Under the pieces are notes generated by a model, which saw nothing but the letters and a program-made list of their open reading frames with translations, made no database searches and was not told the DNA's origin. From contig NW_006281105.1 in the NCBI RefSeq assembly GCF_000203795.2, positions 186,001 to 250,000 of the forward strand: a stretch of 64,000 nt of DNA, read 5' to 3'. Positions 22,484 to 36,200 of the stretch are shown one piece after another. The position numbers were made by a program, and so were the translations under genes. Origin of the DNA: Batrachochytrium dendrobatidis JAM81. Taxonomy: Eukaryota; Chytridiomycota; Chytridiomycetes; Rhizophydiales. The number at the start of each line of letters is the position of its first letter. The stretch's first letter is position 1.

Positions 22484-23732
22484 TTAGACCGCGATTAAAA
22501 CACATCTTGGTTCACGACCAACAAAGCTGATGGATCCACTAGTCATTACAGAACTAACCAACATGATATATTCTTGTTAATATATGTATATGAACTAGTC
22601 ACACTTGCGGATCTATATCATATCAATAAATTGGAATGGTATATATAAAACACATTTTGTTAATGATTCAATATATGCAACTGAATTATATACATTTAAT
22701 GGTGTGGTTGGTCCGTTTACGGTTGTTTGCACTATGTGACAATACATGACGGGTGAGTGAATGCATGTATGCTGGATCGCCATTGCAGAGTCATGACTAC
22801 CGTGACATTTCATTTGGATATACAACGTGGTGCATATTTTATCTGATCAACTTGGACTCGATGAATCGTGTATATTGTCATTGCTGACATCAGTTTGACT
22901 ACAGCATACAGTATATCGCTTGATTGTGTATTGATCCATCACGCAATGCATTACAATGGGTTATATCTGGTTACAACATGATTGAATCCGACTAAATTAA
23001 TGTATTTAATCATGAACAAGCCATAAACAATCATGATTGGTTTGATTATTAGCCGCTATTAGTATATGATCAACTGCATGTGAGCAACATACACAGAATG
23101 CATCGGTTTGAACCATACTACTGTGCTAGTGCAATAATACACACCAATAACGAGTAAATATTAAATGCATGATTTGAAAGATGCGTGATCAAATAAACGT
23201 ATCATCACCATCACCAATTGAACTCAAAGTACTGCAACACATGTGTCAATGAAAACAGACATGAACACTCGAGCAACAATGTATTGGATTGTAAGAGTTC
23301 CAGCAGTTGATGTTGATCAAGACAAGTTTAAATATAAATTCGATTAGACTATTGGTGTGTCAAATATGATGATTTGATACAAGTTGCAAGTGAATATACG
23401 GTGTATTTGAATCATTCATGCAGTGCATATAAATATTCAGAATAAAGTATAATTGCAATATTGAGATTGAAAGCAAAAGGCAAATATGGAAAACAAAATA
23501 GTACGAAAATAGAATGAAAGTAATACAGAATGGGGCTGTGGCGCAGTGGTAGCGCGTTCGCTTTGCATGCGAAAGGCCTAGGGTTCGAACCCCTACTGCT
23601 CCATTTATACTTTTGCAAAAGTGTCGAATTGTTGGCTCGATCAGTCATGCATTTTTGAACACATCCAAGAATTCATATCAAATGTTGAACATCAATACTG
23701 TAATCATATATTTTTCAAGAAATAATTTGACA
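22463..23732 (+). repeat. Left arm of 1.27-kb tRNA-bearing inverted repeat
   Basis: Read in reverse complement this stretch recurs at 62488-63754 with only scattered substitutions and tiny indels. It runs from the last codons of the secreted-protein gene through non-coding DNA and tRNA-Ala to CAAGAAATAATTTGAC. Beyond 23732 the two loci share nothing I can see. Confidence 0.9.
23532..23603 (+). tRNA. tRNA-Ala (anticodon TGC)
   Basis: 72 nt without intron. Acceptor GGGGCTG pairs with CTGCTCC, including the G3-U70 wobble that marks alanine tRNAs. The D arm is GCGC...GCGC, the anticodon stem TTCGC/GCGAA encloses loop TTTGCAT (anticodon TGC), and the T stem TAGGG/CCCTA encloses TTCGAAC. One T-T mismatch occurs at position 6-67. 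The CCA end is not encoded as a full triplet beyond the discriminator A, as usual in eukaryotes. A second identical gene lies at 62612-62683. Confidence 0.95.
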
Positions 23733-23804
23733 GTTTACATTCAACGTTGAATATCCAAAGTGAAGTTTTTGCCAATTTTGAATGCAGTTTGTCGAGTTAC
23801 ACAA

Positions 23805-25434
23805 ATGACAGACAGACATGATATGGTGCAGCATGGCTTACAAAAGTTACAACGATTCAGGGCACAATCACTTATCCGAGCTCGTAGTGAAAACTCTCTT
23901 TCTACTACAGACTGCAGTCATTCCAATTCCATAAACACTTTCAATACTCAAGAGACTGAAGGTATGCCTACAATGGGATCGTGGGTGCGTCGTTTATCAG
24001 GAAATAACCACACTCGACATACAGCAATTGCTGACAGTTTTCAAGTCATACCTGTTGCTGTGAATAAAGCCAACGACACTTCTGGAGTTAATGGAGAGAG
24101 AGCTTCAAATGCTCGTCGTGCGGACCACAAGACTATTTCTGTGAGCAAGCTACTGGCTGAAAGGTAGCTTTGATGTATTGATTTCAAGTCGAATGACTAT
24201 TGTGTTGTATCAACCCGTCTGCAGCTACTGCTTTGTCATTTAGTATATGTACTGGGTTGATCCATTTACTGAATTCATCTGTATATTCTTTAATCGTTTG
24301 AATCCATGCTTCAGTGGTAGATACCGGCATCAGTCTGCTCATATACAGCAATTGAGCAAAGAAACGCAGCCCGGCTCTAGTATTTATCCAATAGCAGGAC
24401 AGCATACCACTAACGGTGTGGTAGACTCTGATCTTTCAAATCCGACTGTCTTGGAATCTATCATTTCAGATCTTCGAATTCAACTCCAACAAAGTAGCCT
24501 TGAAATCGCATCACTAAAGGAAAAGCTTTCGTCTAGCAATAACTCGAGTAATGAATCTAATCCAACCATAATAGTTGATTCATCACCACCAAAACAATCA
24601 CCATCCAGTCCTCTTGACCCATTACCACAAAAACAAGTCAGTCCAAGCTCTGATGTTTTATTGGAATTGCAAAAATCGAAGCAACATATTTTAGATCTGG
24701 AAATGAAATTAAAAGAAATGGACGATAGCAAGCAGGTTTTGGTGCAGCATAATCTGGAATTGACACAACAACTAGAAAAGCATAGCATAGCATCTGAACC
24801 AGTTGTGGATCCCGCTCAGGTGTTACCAGCTGATCCACCTCAACCGGATCTTGTAGTTTTACAAGATCAGATTCAGGAACTCAAGACAAAACTAGTCAAG
24901 ATTCAAGTGGATTTATTAGCTGCACATGAGATCATTGATGTTCAACATACAAAACTTGAAACTTTATTGGTGCAGAATGAGTCGTCTCAATCTGCAACTA
25001 TATCATCAAAAAGTGTTCAAAACAATGGCCGACACAAGAGCATTGAGCTTGTTTTTGATGCTGGTGAGCATTCCCCATCTGATAAAACACCACCTTTAGT
25101 TGTATCTGCATCCATTGATCAATCGGATCTTCTTCTTTCAAGCGCATTGGCTGTATTGGAAAATACAATTTCTACACTAGAACAGTCTAGCTCAGATCCT
25201 ACTGCAACCATCAGCGATATTTACGATCAACTAGACAAACTTAAATCGTGTATTTTGGAACTTGGACAACATAGCAAAAAAGTTTATTCTCTTCTCGAGT
25301 CGACAACAGCGAATCTTCAACAACAGTTGCAGACAAACGCAGAAATCAAACGACTTGTTGTTCAATCCTCAATCAATGGCATGTCCAGCTCGCCACAATA
25401 TAGAAACAAATCCAAGAGTAGTATTTTTTCATAA
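23805..25434 (+). CDS. Coiled-coil protein of unknown function
   Basis: Exons 23805-24163 and 24315-25434 (intron GTAGCT...TTCAG, phase 2) give 492 aa. The first 120 residues are basic and Ser-rich (FRAQSLIRARSENSL, WVRRLSG). Two coiled-coil stretches then appear (SIISDLRIQLQQSSLEIASLKEKL; LLELQKSKQHILDLEMKLKEMDD...LELTQQLEKH), with a third near DQIQELKTKLVKIQVDLLAAHEII, separated by Pro/Ser linkers. The C-terminal 100 residues are helical and end with a Ser-rich basic tail. No catalytic motif or membrane segment is visible and I recognise no family. The start is the first ATG of the frame, about 70 nt downstream of the left inverted-repeat arm, so the arm edge sits in its promoter. Confidence 0.6.
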
Positions 25435-25567
25435 ATAAATCATTTTATACCATGTGTTTTATATGGAAGAATGGACTGGCATGCAGCTGTGATTCGGTAT
25501 TTGTCAGTTTGAATTCAAAACAACAATTTTGAATTGAATGTAAAAGTTGTAAACTCAAGCCAACAAC

Positions 25568-27031
25568 ATGACGAATCCTTACAGATTACTCCGTTCTGTG
25601 CGCATTATTGGTACTGGCATGACTAGACTAAACCCACCTCCAAATGCTGCTGGTGTTTATGCTACTCCCACTCAATTGATGCAGCAGTCTTTGCAATCAG
25701 CATTGGAGTCGGTTGGCTTGAATGTTCGGGATTTGAATGGTCTGATTGCTATTCCGTCACTGGCAGAGCCTCATTTTATGGTAACTAATGCATTAGTTCT
25801 TTATAAACTGTTGTATTACCAGGCTTGCTGTCGAAGACTTGAATGAATTTACAGTTTTTTGGTGTTGTATAGGAAGCACATTTCTTGGCTACTCAAATTG
25901 GCATGTTGCCTGGTCATAGTCTTGTAGTAAGAACCGTTGATACTGGAGGTGCAGGTCCTGTTACTGGGTTGCTTGAAGCAAAACGAATGGTTCAAATGGA
26001 AGGAGCCGATCTAGTTGCTGTTGTTGCAGGTAATGCTTAACCGTCCAATTGGCTTACATCTGACAACCTTGTATAAAACTCGGATCTAATATTCCATCTT
26101 TATTTAAACATTATTTTGAATATAAAAAGGTGATGCTGTTAAAAACCTTTCTGGTGACGAGTTTCTAAAGCGAGCCGATCAGACGTGTAGTCATCCAGAA
26201 GCCAATCTGCCTTCGCCTGTGATTCCGTCTGGATACGATCGTATGGCACAGTATCAGATGCGTCAATTTGGCACCACTAGAGAGCAGTTGGCCATGTGTT
26301 CTGCTCTCATGTCCATAATGGCATCTCGTCACCCCTACGCCCTCACCAAAACACCTCGTTCACTAAATGATGTACTGAAATCTCAGCCTGTAGCTCCTGC
26401 AACCAATGTGCTAGAGTGTGCGCGACGTGCAGATGGTGGAGCTGCCGTATTGGTAGCCTCTTCTCGATTTCTTGAGCGAAAAAACATACCTCGGAATCAC
26501 GGCGCAGTGATCATTGGTGGTGGTGAAGCATCTGGCCCACTCTATCCTGCCAAGGATCCATCCCTCATCACCGAAGTTGCATTCTCATGTGAAGAGGCTG
26601 CATCGATTGCATACGAAGAAGCACAGGTGGGTGTTCGTGATATCGATTTTTTCGGTCTATATGACTGCTTTCCAATTTGCTTGATCCGTGCAGTCGAAGC
26701 AGTTGGTCTTGCTCCAAAAGGATCGGGTGGAGCGTACATTGAAGTAAAATACAACGAGTTATTACATGCAATGGAAAGTTGTCCTGGTGCGTTATCGGAA
26801 TCTTTTCGTCCTCAAGATATCTTTCCTGTGAATACTCACGGTGGATTGCTGGCTTTTGGCGCACCATGGGAAGTTCCAGCAATGTATAATATCATTGAGG
26901 CCTATTCTCAACTTACAGGAACAGCTGGGCCTTTACGCCAAGTTAGGAACGCTCGTCGTGCTCTTGTGTATGGCAACGGCGGTATCTTTTCACATAGTGC
27001 TATTGCCATTCTTGGCGATGGACGATACTGA
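25568..27031 (+). CDS. Thiolase-fold protein lacking canonical catalytic residues
   Basis: Exons 25568-25780, 25873-26029 and 26130-27031 give 423 aa. The thiolase fold is visible: VRIIGTGMTRL at the start, GGAGPVTGLLEAKRMVQMEGADLVAVVAGD in the first half, and the C-terminal VNTHGGLLAFGAPWEVPAMYNIIEAYSQLTG. The usual nucleophile motif (Cys in C-A/S-SG) is replaced by VDTGGAGP (residues 93-100), and the GHP histidine is replaced by GAP in the C-terminal motif. This resembles SCP2-thiolase-like and lipid-transfer-type thiolase homologues that have lost one or both catalytic residues. Other uncertain functions are acyl-CoA binding or a non-canonical Claisen role. No C-terminal peroxisomal SKL is present (it ends GDGRY). 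Confidence 0.8.
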
Positions 27032-27216
27032 GTTTTAGTTGCTTTTTCAATTATTTGTTCTTTCCGTTGCATGAATCACTTTAGGCATTTATTTTACTCA
27101 AGCATATAGTTGGAGATTTAAACTTAATCCTATGAAATACATACTAAATTTGGAATGTATAATGAAACTGGGTTCAACTCTTTTATTAGTTGATATATTT
27201 GAATATTCAAAAGCTG

Positions 27217-30200
27217 TCAACGCGCACGCCTTTGGTGCTCTTGTCGTCCATGTGTAGGTGCAATCGTTGCTTGTTGTTTTAGCACAACCTTGAGTTTGTC
27301 TAAACGATCCAGCATACCCTGCTGACGTTCAATCTCTGGTTCATATGCAATCAGCTCTTTAACCATAGATAGTAAGGGTGCTACGTATGCTTCATCAGCA
27401 GCTAATGGATGTAGAGTTGGAAGTTGACGTGGTTGTTTGGCTGATGGTGTACAAAGCTCGATTGGATCATCAAGTGTTGGCATGGGTAATTTTCTTCTTG
27501 GAGATGCGTTTTTTATCGAGTCAGAATGTGTATAGTGATTTGCTTGTATTTGAAATGCTGTTTCTGGAATATGAAATCGATGCATCGTTGACACACCGGA
27601 TTGAGATGTTGGCGTAGTCGAGATTGCTTCTGCCGTATGTGAGCGAATATGTTGGTGTTGTGTATGAGTCTGCACGGGTTGAAGTTTTGACTCGATGAAT
27701 GACTTGTGTGCTGAGATTTGATCGCATTCTTGTTTTAAAGACATACTATGCACTTTTTCTCGCTTCAGCTCCTCGGACAAGCTAAAAGTTCGTTCGCGCA
27801 GCTCTATTTCGCGCTGTTCGGCACGAGTCAGCTTTTCTTCAAGCTTCTCTACTTGACCAGTATGTTCTTTGCTTGTTTCACGTAATACAGTACATTCTGC
27901 AGACGATCTTATCAACTCTTCTTTGACTTTTCCTATTTCCTCGGTTAGTTTTTCGGTAATGGATTTTATACGAGTGTTCAGTTCAGACTTTTCTTTTTTC
28001 AATTCGTGAATTTCTTCACGTGCACTAGACAGTTTTTCTCGACAGTGATCCAGCTCTATCGCAATTACATTGGATGTTTTGTTGGCTTCTTCTAATAGTT
28101 TTTCCGTTTGACTTTTTTGAGATTGCAATGCTTCAAAAGTCTCTTGTTGTCTTTTTTGTTCATGCTCAGTGTTGTATATCTTTTCAGACAACAGAGTAAC
28201 CTGTCGGCTAGCTTCGACTAGATTTTGTTCCAAGCGTGATTTGTCGGACAGCAATCCTGAAATTTCTTGAGCAACATGTTTTGCATCGAGTGCCTGTGAT
28301 TCTCTACCACTTTTTAGTCGTTCGTACATGTGGATAAAAGTCTGCTCTAGCTCGTTTTTGTCGTGCTCCAAAGTGGCAATGCGAGATACGTATGTGTTTA
28401 CGTTGGCTTCAAGTTGTTTCTTGTCGCGCAGAGTAGCATCAAGCACACGCTGACGAGCTTCAAGTTTTTGAGCAGCTGCTTCAAGATCCAATAGTGCCTT
28501 TTCATCGCGGCTTTTGATTCTGTCTTCAATTGCTTCCAATGCTCCTGAAGCAGCAGAAAGTTCTTGTTCAGCTAAACGTTGCAAATCTTGGTACTCGCAT
28601 ACTTTGGTTTTTTCTTGAGCTATTTTTTCCATCAGATCTTTTGCAGAATATGATAGTTGATTGACTGCTTCAACAACACTGATAAGGTAGCAGTTGTCCA
28701 TCATACGCACAAAGATTTTTCCTTTGCATTCTTTCTGAACCACTGTTAGTGATGTATCCATAAAGTCTTCATTGCTTTTGAATGGCGGAATATCTACAAT
28801 TTTTCCTATTTCATCAAGAGTCATTTGCACACTGGCAAGCTGCTTTACATACTGTGAAACGCGCTTATTATTGCTTGAAACAGACGTCTCTAGTTTTTGA
28901 ATGGTATATACTGCTTGCTGAAGTTCAGTTTGAGCTGCACTCAAAGCTTTTAATGCTGCGCCATGTTCTTCTGAATCTGCCAACATTTTTTCTGTCAGTT
29001 CTCGGTGATCCTCGCTCAGTTTGCGCGATTTAATCAGCTCATCATCCATCAAAACTGTTTTGGCCATCAAATCATTGAACTGTTGAGTCATTTCTTTCTT
29101 GGCTTCAAGTAACTGTTGATTTTGATCTCGCCATGCAGCAATATCTGTTTCAAGTTGCCAAACTCGTTTTTTGAGTAAATCAAGTTGTTCCAATTTGTTC
29201 TTCAATTCTATTTCAAGCACTTCAAGTTTTACGTCTGTATCTTTTTTGAGTTTATCCAGCTGTAGTTTAAAACTACTTTTGTTTTCGACATGGGCTTGAT
29301 TTGCTTTGGTCAATTCTTCAATCTGTGATTGGAAACGTGTCTTTTGAACCTCGACTTGTTTTGAAGCAGTCTCTGCTTCACGTGAAAGTTTGGAAACTGT
29401 TTCAATGTGTGCATCTTCAAGTTTTTGAATTTTTGATTCTAAATCTGATTGGAATCTTAATCGTTGTGCTTCCAAATCGCCTTCGTGACGTTTTGTAGCA
29501 CTGACCTCTAGTTGCATCTGACGCTCTTTCCATTCTGCTTGAGTTTCTTTAAAACCTTGGCGAATATCAGATATTGTTTTCTCCTGTATCATGATTGTTT
29601 TTTCTAGCTCTCTGACACGCATAATTGTCTTTTCTGCATTCAATTCTAAATCATGAACATGTTTGCTTTGGTTTCGTATGGTTTCTTTGGATTGGTTTTC
29701 GATTGAAACTAATGCAGAACATTCTTGTGTTTTACGATCCAATGTATCTGAAAGTTCCCGGATATGAATTTTCAAATTGTCTCGTTCTTGAGACAACTGT
29801 GTAACAAGCTGTTTATGGTTGACGATCGTTTCCTTGAGTTGAGTAGTATCTGCAATATCGCGGCGATTGTTCTCAACAGCAGTTGCCAATAAAGCTTTTT
29901 TCAGCTCCAATTGCTCAAGCGTGTCGTGATATAACTGATCAAGTTGCTGTACCTTTTGCGACATGGTTGTAATTTCCAATCGTAGTGTAGTTTCAATTTC
30001 ATGCATTTGCTCAATTGTATCCTCAAAGTTTTGCTGTCGATCATCAAAATCGCGTTGCATTCGTTGTAGAGTTTTCTCAAGACTGTCTACTCGTTCTAAT
30101 GCAACAGATGCTTTGTGAGCAGAATCAACCGCTTCACTTTCTTTTCTTAATAATACGAGTGATTTATCTTGAAGATCTCGCTCTAAATTATCCATGGTAT

Positions 30201-33200
30201 TGCGATACTGTGTTTTGATAGATTCTATCTGGGCTTCGTTGTTTAAAATTTCTGCTGCCTGCTGTCTTAAATCCATACTTAAACGGATTGCCTCGGCTTC
30301 TTTTGCTTTCAAGGTTTCTTCTTTTGCAGCAAGTGTTTGTTCGCGATCTTTAAGTCTCTCCTGTGTTTCTTGTATTGATCGTTTTAGGCTTTCAGTTGTT
30401 TGAAGTGCCATTGATTTGGTGGATTCCAAAGCCTGTGTTAGTCGCTGAATTTTTACATTTCTTTCTTCATCTAATTTGGACAAGGCAGTTTCGCGCTCAT
30501 GATCAAAAGCTGTTCTGATTTGCTCGATACGAGCATCACTTTGTTCACGCACACGATGAAGTCGCTCTTCATTGTCTTTAGTAAGTTGCTTGGCTGATGC
30601 ATCTGAATCGGCCCGAATTCTTGCAAGCTCTGCTGTGGTGGATACACGATATCCTTGAAATTCTGCAACCAGTGCTGCATAGTCACTAGCATGATCACGC
30701 TTCTCTTTATCAAGCATAGCTTTCCATTTTTCTTCAGCAGCAGCCAATTCTCGTGATACTTCCCGGTGAGCAGCTACACGCTGCGCATCAAGCTTTTCAT
30801 GATCGGTTTTGGCATCTTTAAGAGCCTCTCTAATCTGTCGAATTTCTTTTGTCAATGATGCCAGCTCATGCATTTGTCCTTCAGTTTCTGCCATTAAATC
30901 TTTACGTTCCCGCTCCAGTTTTGTTGTGTACTCTTGTGATGTTATTACTTGTGCTTTGATATCAGCTACTTTGGCTTCCAAAGTAGCTCGGGCTGCCACA
31001 GAAGTTGCTAATGATGCCTCGGTTTTTTTCACTTTGGTTTGGAAATCGTTGATTTTGATTTGTGCCGTAGCCAAACTCTGTTCAGCTTCGTTGAATTTTT
31101 GTTTTAAAACTGTATTGGAATTTTGTACTCCGGAAAGACATGCTTCTAACTCGGCAATTTTGACATCCTTTATCAAAAATTTCTGCTGCAAAGTGGTGAG
31201 CGCGGATTCCGAATCGCTCAATCTGGACTTGAAATCACGTTGATCTTTGGATAGATCTTGAACCATGTTTTCTTGCTGAGAAAGTTTAGTTTTTAAAGTT
31301 GTGCATTCAGTTTGTGAATCTGCCAATTTAGATTTTAATTCTTTAATTCCAGATTCCAAGTCAACGATATAAAGATCTCGTTGAACCATGCGCTGTTGAA
31401 TGTTTGCCTGAGAAATTTCCGTCTCAGACAAATGTGCACGAGTTTCTTTAAGTTGCCGCTCAAGTCCATCAAACTTGATATCTCTGTCTCGATTAGCATT
31501 GACAGCGTGTGCCAAATTAGCTTCCAAATCAAGAATTGTGGCTTCGCGAGCTCCTACTCGAGCTCTTTCCGCGGCAGTCAATGCCTGTAGCTTGGAAGTT
31601 TTTTCTTCGTGATCAGCAAGTTGTTTCTGAGTTTCAGCCAATAAAGCCTCACGAGTTTTTAATGTGCGTTGCCTATCCTCAAGCTGTTCAGTTATTGACA
31701 AAATTTCAGCTTGTTTTAGCTTTACTATTGCCTGAATATTTTCAAGCTGTTTAGTAGTGTCAGTAAGTTCTATTTTGGTTTCACATAGAGTTTGCAGTGC
31801 ATCGGATAGCTTGAATCCGGTATCTGACAAAGTTTTGACAGTTTTTTGGTGATCTTGTGAAAGAGATTTCAAATTCAGATTCGTCTCTGCTAGCAACTCT
31901 TCAAGCTTTTCCTTTTCTTTGGAAATGCTTTTTATCGTGTTGTTGGATTCAACTAGCAGTTCATTAATTTTTTCTTTTTCGCCAGTAAGAGATATAAAGC
32001 TGGCAATACTGTCTGCAAGACGAGAATCTGTGGTTTTCTTTTCCCGAATCATTTCCTCGAGTTTCAAAGCAGTTTCCGATAAATATCGTTGTGTTTCGGC
32101 CGTGGAGATACCGAGAGAATTCATATCTATAGTTGCCTTTTCAAGCTGATGCCTGGCTTCGTCCTTTTCCACCAACGCAGAGTTTAGGGTATGTGTCGCA
32201 ATGGTCAGTTTTTTGTCTGTTTCCTCCTTCAATAATATCAGCGAATTTAATTCTGATTGCGTTTCTGCAAGCTCTCTTATCGTATTGTCATTGGATTGCT
32301 TTAAAGCATAAAGTGCAGCGGTTTCTTCGGATAGTATTTTTTCTGTTTCTTCCTTTTCCATTGTCACAGATTTTAAATTAAAAAGAGCTATTGACAGTTG
32401 CTTTTCGATATTTACTTTTTCTTGTGATACTTGTCTTGACTCTAATACAGTTTGTTCAAGCTGCTGCTCTGTTTCCTGATGTTTTTTGTCAAGCGAGTCG
32501 AGAATCAAGGTTGTGTGCTGAAGCTGTTTGTTAGCATCGAGCAATTCCGTTTTTTTCAATTCAAGACATGATTGAGTTTCTGCAAGTGACTGTGAGAGTT
32601 GCTTGATCTGAACTTGTTTTTCAAATAGACTAGCATCGCGCTCAACAATCTTTGCCAAAAGATGTGATGTGTAAGCATACTGTGACGAGTATTCCTGATT
32701 GGCTGTTGAAAGTGTTTCCTGCAATTTATTTTGATGCAATTCCAGTTTTAAAATGGTTTCTTGTAGAGCCTGAATAGTTGTATCTTGGAAGGCTTCTGTC
32801 TCGTACATATCTGATATCGTGCCAGCATAAACCCTGAGATTGTTCTCAAGATCTTGTAGAGCAATGTTTTTGTGATGAATAGTCATGTCATTTTCCTTTA
32901 TCTTGACATCCATAGAAACATTATTCGCCGTTGCCAAACTTAAATCAGCCGAGATGGCAGAAATTCGACTTTCCAATGTAGATATTTGTGCATCTTTTTC
33001 GGCAACGGACTTGACAAGCTCGTTTGTTTTTTGCTCTGATAGAATGTTATTTTGTTCAAGCTCACGTATACGAGCCATCAAGTCAGCATTCTTTGAGACA
33101 GCCGCTCTCGCCACAAAGCCAGAATTTTCTTCATCCTCATTATCACGCTTTGAAAATGAATTGGACGACAACATATTTCCTCCAGACGATTTGTCGGTAT

Positions 33201-36200
33201 TGTCCTCGTCATCTCCACCATCTCGATTTGATGAAGTCATTGCTACGTCACCGATTTGCTTTGATTTGATGGTGTGTTTGGCTAAACTTTTATAAGCTTC
33301 AAGCCACGACACTTTTTCATTGATTGCTGTAGTGGCAATCACATACCGATTAGGTGGATCATATTCACTTGTCGGCATGATTTCCAACTCCAATAATGAG
33401 GTTGATACTCCGTTTTCCACCAGAGCATCGTTTTCAATAATCTCTGAAACACGCAAGTCCTTTAAAGGTGTTTTCTCAATCACATGATTTTTGTCACGCC
33501 AATCTTTTCTAGCAAGAATGACAATATCATTAAAAAGAAACAGCTTACGACTTTTACGAGATCCACCCATAAACATGACATATACGACATCTTCTCGTAC
33601 AAGAAATCGATTTGGGTTTGCAATATTGATTTTTTCTGCAAATCGACCCTGAACTTCAATTATGGATCTCATTCCTGTAGTCATTCTTCTGGCACTTTCA
33701 TTGACAGTGCTAACTACACGCTGCATTCGATCCAGTGCACGCTCCAGTTCAGAGTAATCTGGATCTGATTTATCAGTGAATTTCAAAATTTCACGAAGAA
33801 GTAGAGGATATTTGCAAATTCTTTGGATAGGTTTGAGAAGAAACCCATAAAAGTCAATTTGACGCATAAGAGGGCTCTTGTTGGCCTCTTCTATAAATGC
33901 TGATATCTCTGGCTTGGAGCGGAGACTTGCTTGGAATTTTTGAAGTTGGGCATTTTGGTTTGCTATATATGGAATATAACACAGAAATCTTTCTCCCTAA
34001 ATATTTGATTCAGTTTCATCCCAAAAATAAAAAGTCAGTAAAAACACAAGCTCAATTTTAATTGACATCCATTGTAGAATTACATTGGCAATAAACGCGT
34101 CTGCATATGCTTTGGTGTCGGTTATATCTCCAACCAATTCTATTTGGTTCAAAAAATCGACATTGACGTTCAATAGTTGTTCAATGTTGGCAAATATATT
34201 GATTACTGGTTTTCCTTGAGTTTTTAAATTCACCATGGGTTTAAGAAACACCTCGATAATGACAGCAAGGTCACGAACATAGTCTCGCTCGGTTTGTAAA
34301 AGTTCCCATGTGGCGGATATACGCTTTTTATCTTGAGATGACATTCCAGCTAAACTAACCTCATCAAATCTGTCTTGCCATTTCTCAGAGGAGGAGCCAC
34401 GAAGAAGATCAGTAGGGTTCCAGTTGGAGGTGATGGTTGCTGGGAGAGATGAAGGAAAGATCATGGTGTTTCTGGATATGCTGTTGGACTTTCCAATTAT
34501 GGATGTTCCGGATCGGTGATTGTGCGAACCTGTCGAGTCAGAGGATCGATATGATGTTGGTTCTACTGCATCATCAGTCGACACGCTTCGTTGAATTTGT
34601 GGTATGGGTGTATCTGCTGTATTTGCACGGGTTGTGCGAGTAACTACTGTAGAGTGGCTTGATTGGGTACGTTTACTCGAATCGCTATCCAAGAAAAATG
34701 TGGAGTTGGTAAACTGAACTTGCAGTGGTGGTGGTACAGTGACAGGTTGTGTTGGCTGAGCTCCCGTGTCCATTTGCGATCCAAAAAATGAAACTCCTCC
34801 ATTGGATGGTGAAAATGATGCTGGTGATGCTACATTTTCAACTGGCTGTAGCGACGGGATCTTATTTCCTGTTATGTTTGCGTGCTGTGCATTCGGCGAT
34901 TGTACCAAAGCAACAGTAGACAAATCATCAGCGGTTGCATCCGTTATGGAAGTTGTTCGTATTATGCTTGGACCAGAAAGAATTTGAGGAGTAGCATAGT
35001 CGGAAATCGCTGCAATCAACATATTTGCATCAGCAACAGTTGATTCCGAGGTTTTTTCAGATCCATCTAATGCAATATTGTTTCTTGCTTGAATTGCAGC
35101 AACAGCATCTGCAGCGGCAACAGAGGTAGAGATGGATGATACAGACGATCCAGATTCATCGGTAGATATGGATTGCTTTCTTTTATCTTTATCTTTTGGT
35201 ACTAGTCGTCTCAGCCACGATACGCCTTTTCGCTGCGAATCAGGCGAATTCTCGTCGCCTTGTTTCAAGCTGGCCTTTTTCCCACTAGAGAAGCTCCTAC
35301 CATGAGGACGACCCGAGTTTATTTGATCATTGCTTTCAAATACTTGTTTGTCTTTCGAGTCACTTTCAACAGCTTCAACTCGAACTAAAGTAGCCGGAAA
35401 CCAACCTGTTTTTGGCGATTTTTCGTCTAGCCCCTTCATGCCTTTCCACCACCCGCCTTTTGGCGATTCTAGAACCACGATTAACTCGCCTTCAATAAGG
35501 GACAGCTCATCCATTTTTGTCATTTCGTAGGGATACTTGACAATCACTTTTGTGCCTGGTGCTACAGGATCAGGACTAGCAAGTTCCTCTGGTTCAGGAT
35601 CGCCATGAACAACGGCAATGCTCGTATCTTCATCCATATCAACTTTTTCTTGCATATTTTCACCATCTTTTACATCTATTTCAACATTGTCACTGATGCT
35701 TTGGGGTTCTTGGGTTTTGGCGTCAGGATCATAAAATTTGACAAAATCTTTGGGAAAGAATCCTTGTTGGCCATTACTTTTTCCCCATGATCGATTTGTG
35801 CCTTTCCACCAATATTCTTCAGCAGAAGCCGGTGCCATATCTAATTCAATCAGATCGCCTTCTTCCATCTTCAGTTCGTCAAGATCTTGGCCGTGAAAGG
35901 ATGCAATCGCGATAAACATTGTACCTGCTTCAATGATAAAATCAGACTGAGCGGGTTTTATTGGTTCAGCAAGCTCAGTGTCTATATTTGATTGAACTAC
36001 ATTTGAACAAGAAGTATCTGGTTGAGATAGTACTGGCTCAGATGCATCAATGGACTTAGTTTGTGTCGTGCAGGTAATATCCGATACAATTGCACTTGTA
36101 ACATTTTTTTCAGTAGATACGCTATCCGATCGAGGCAATGGCAAGTCAGTTTCGTCCAGTTTTGTTTCTTTGCTGGCGATATTTGATGGCGTTTCCAAAA

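Noticed and set aside
22613..22825. 70-aa frame in the inverted-repeat arm, repeated at 63392-63604
   Set aside because: It has no motif; it is preserved only because the arms are nearly identical.
23412..23648. 78-aa frame antisense to tRNA-Ala, repeated at 62567-62803
   Set aside because: It reads across a tRNA gene; conservation between copies is explained by the inverted repeat rather than by coding constraint.
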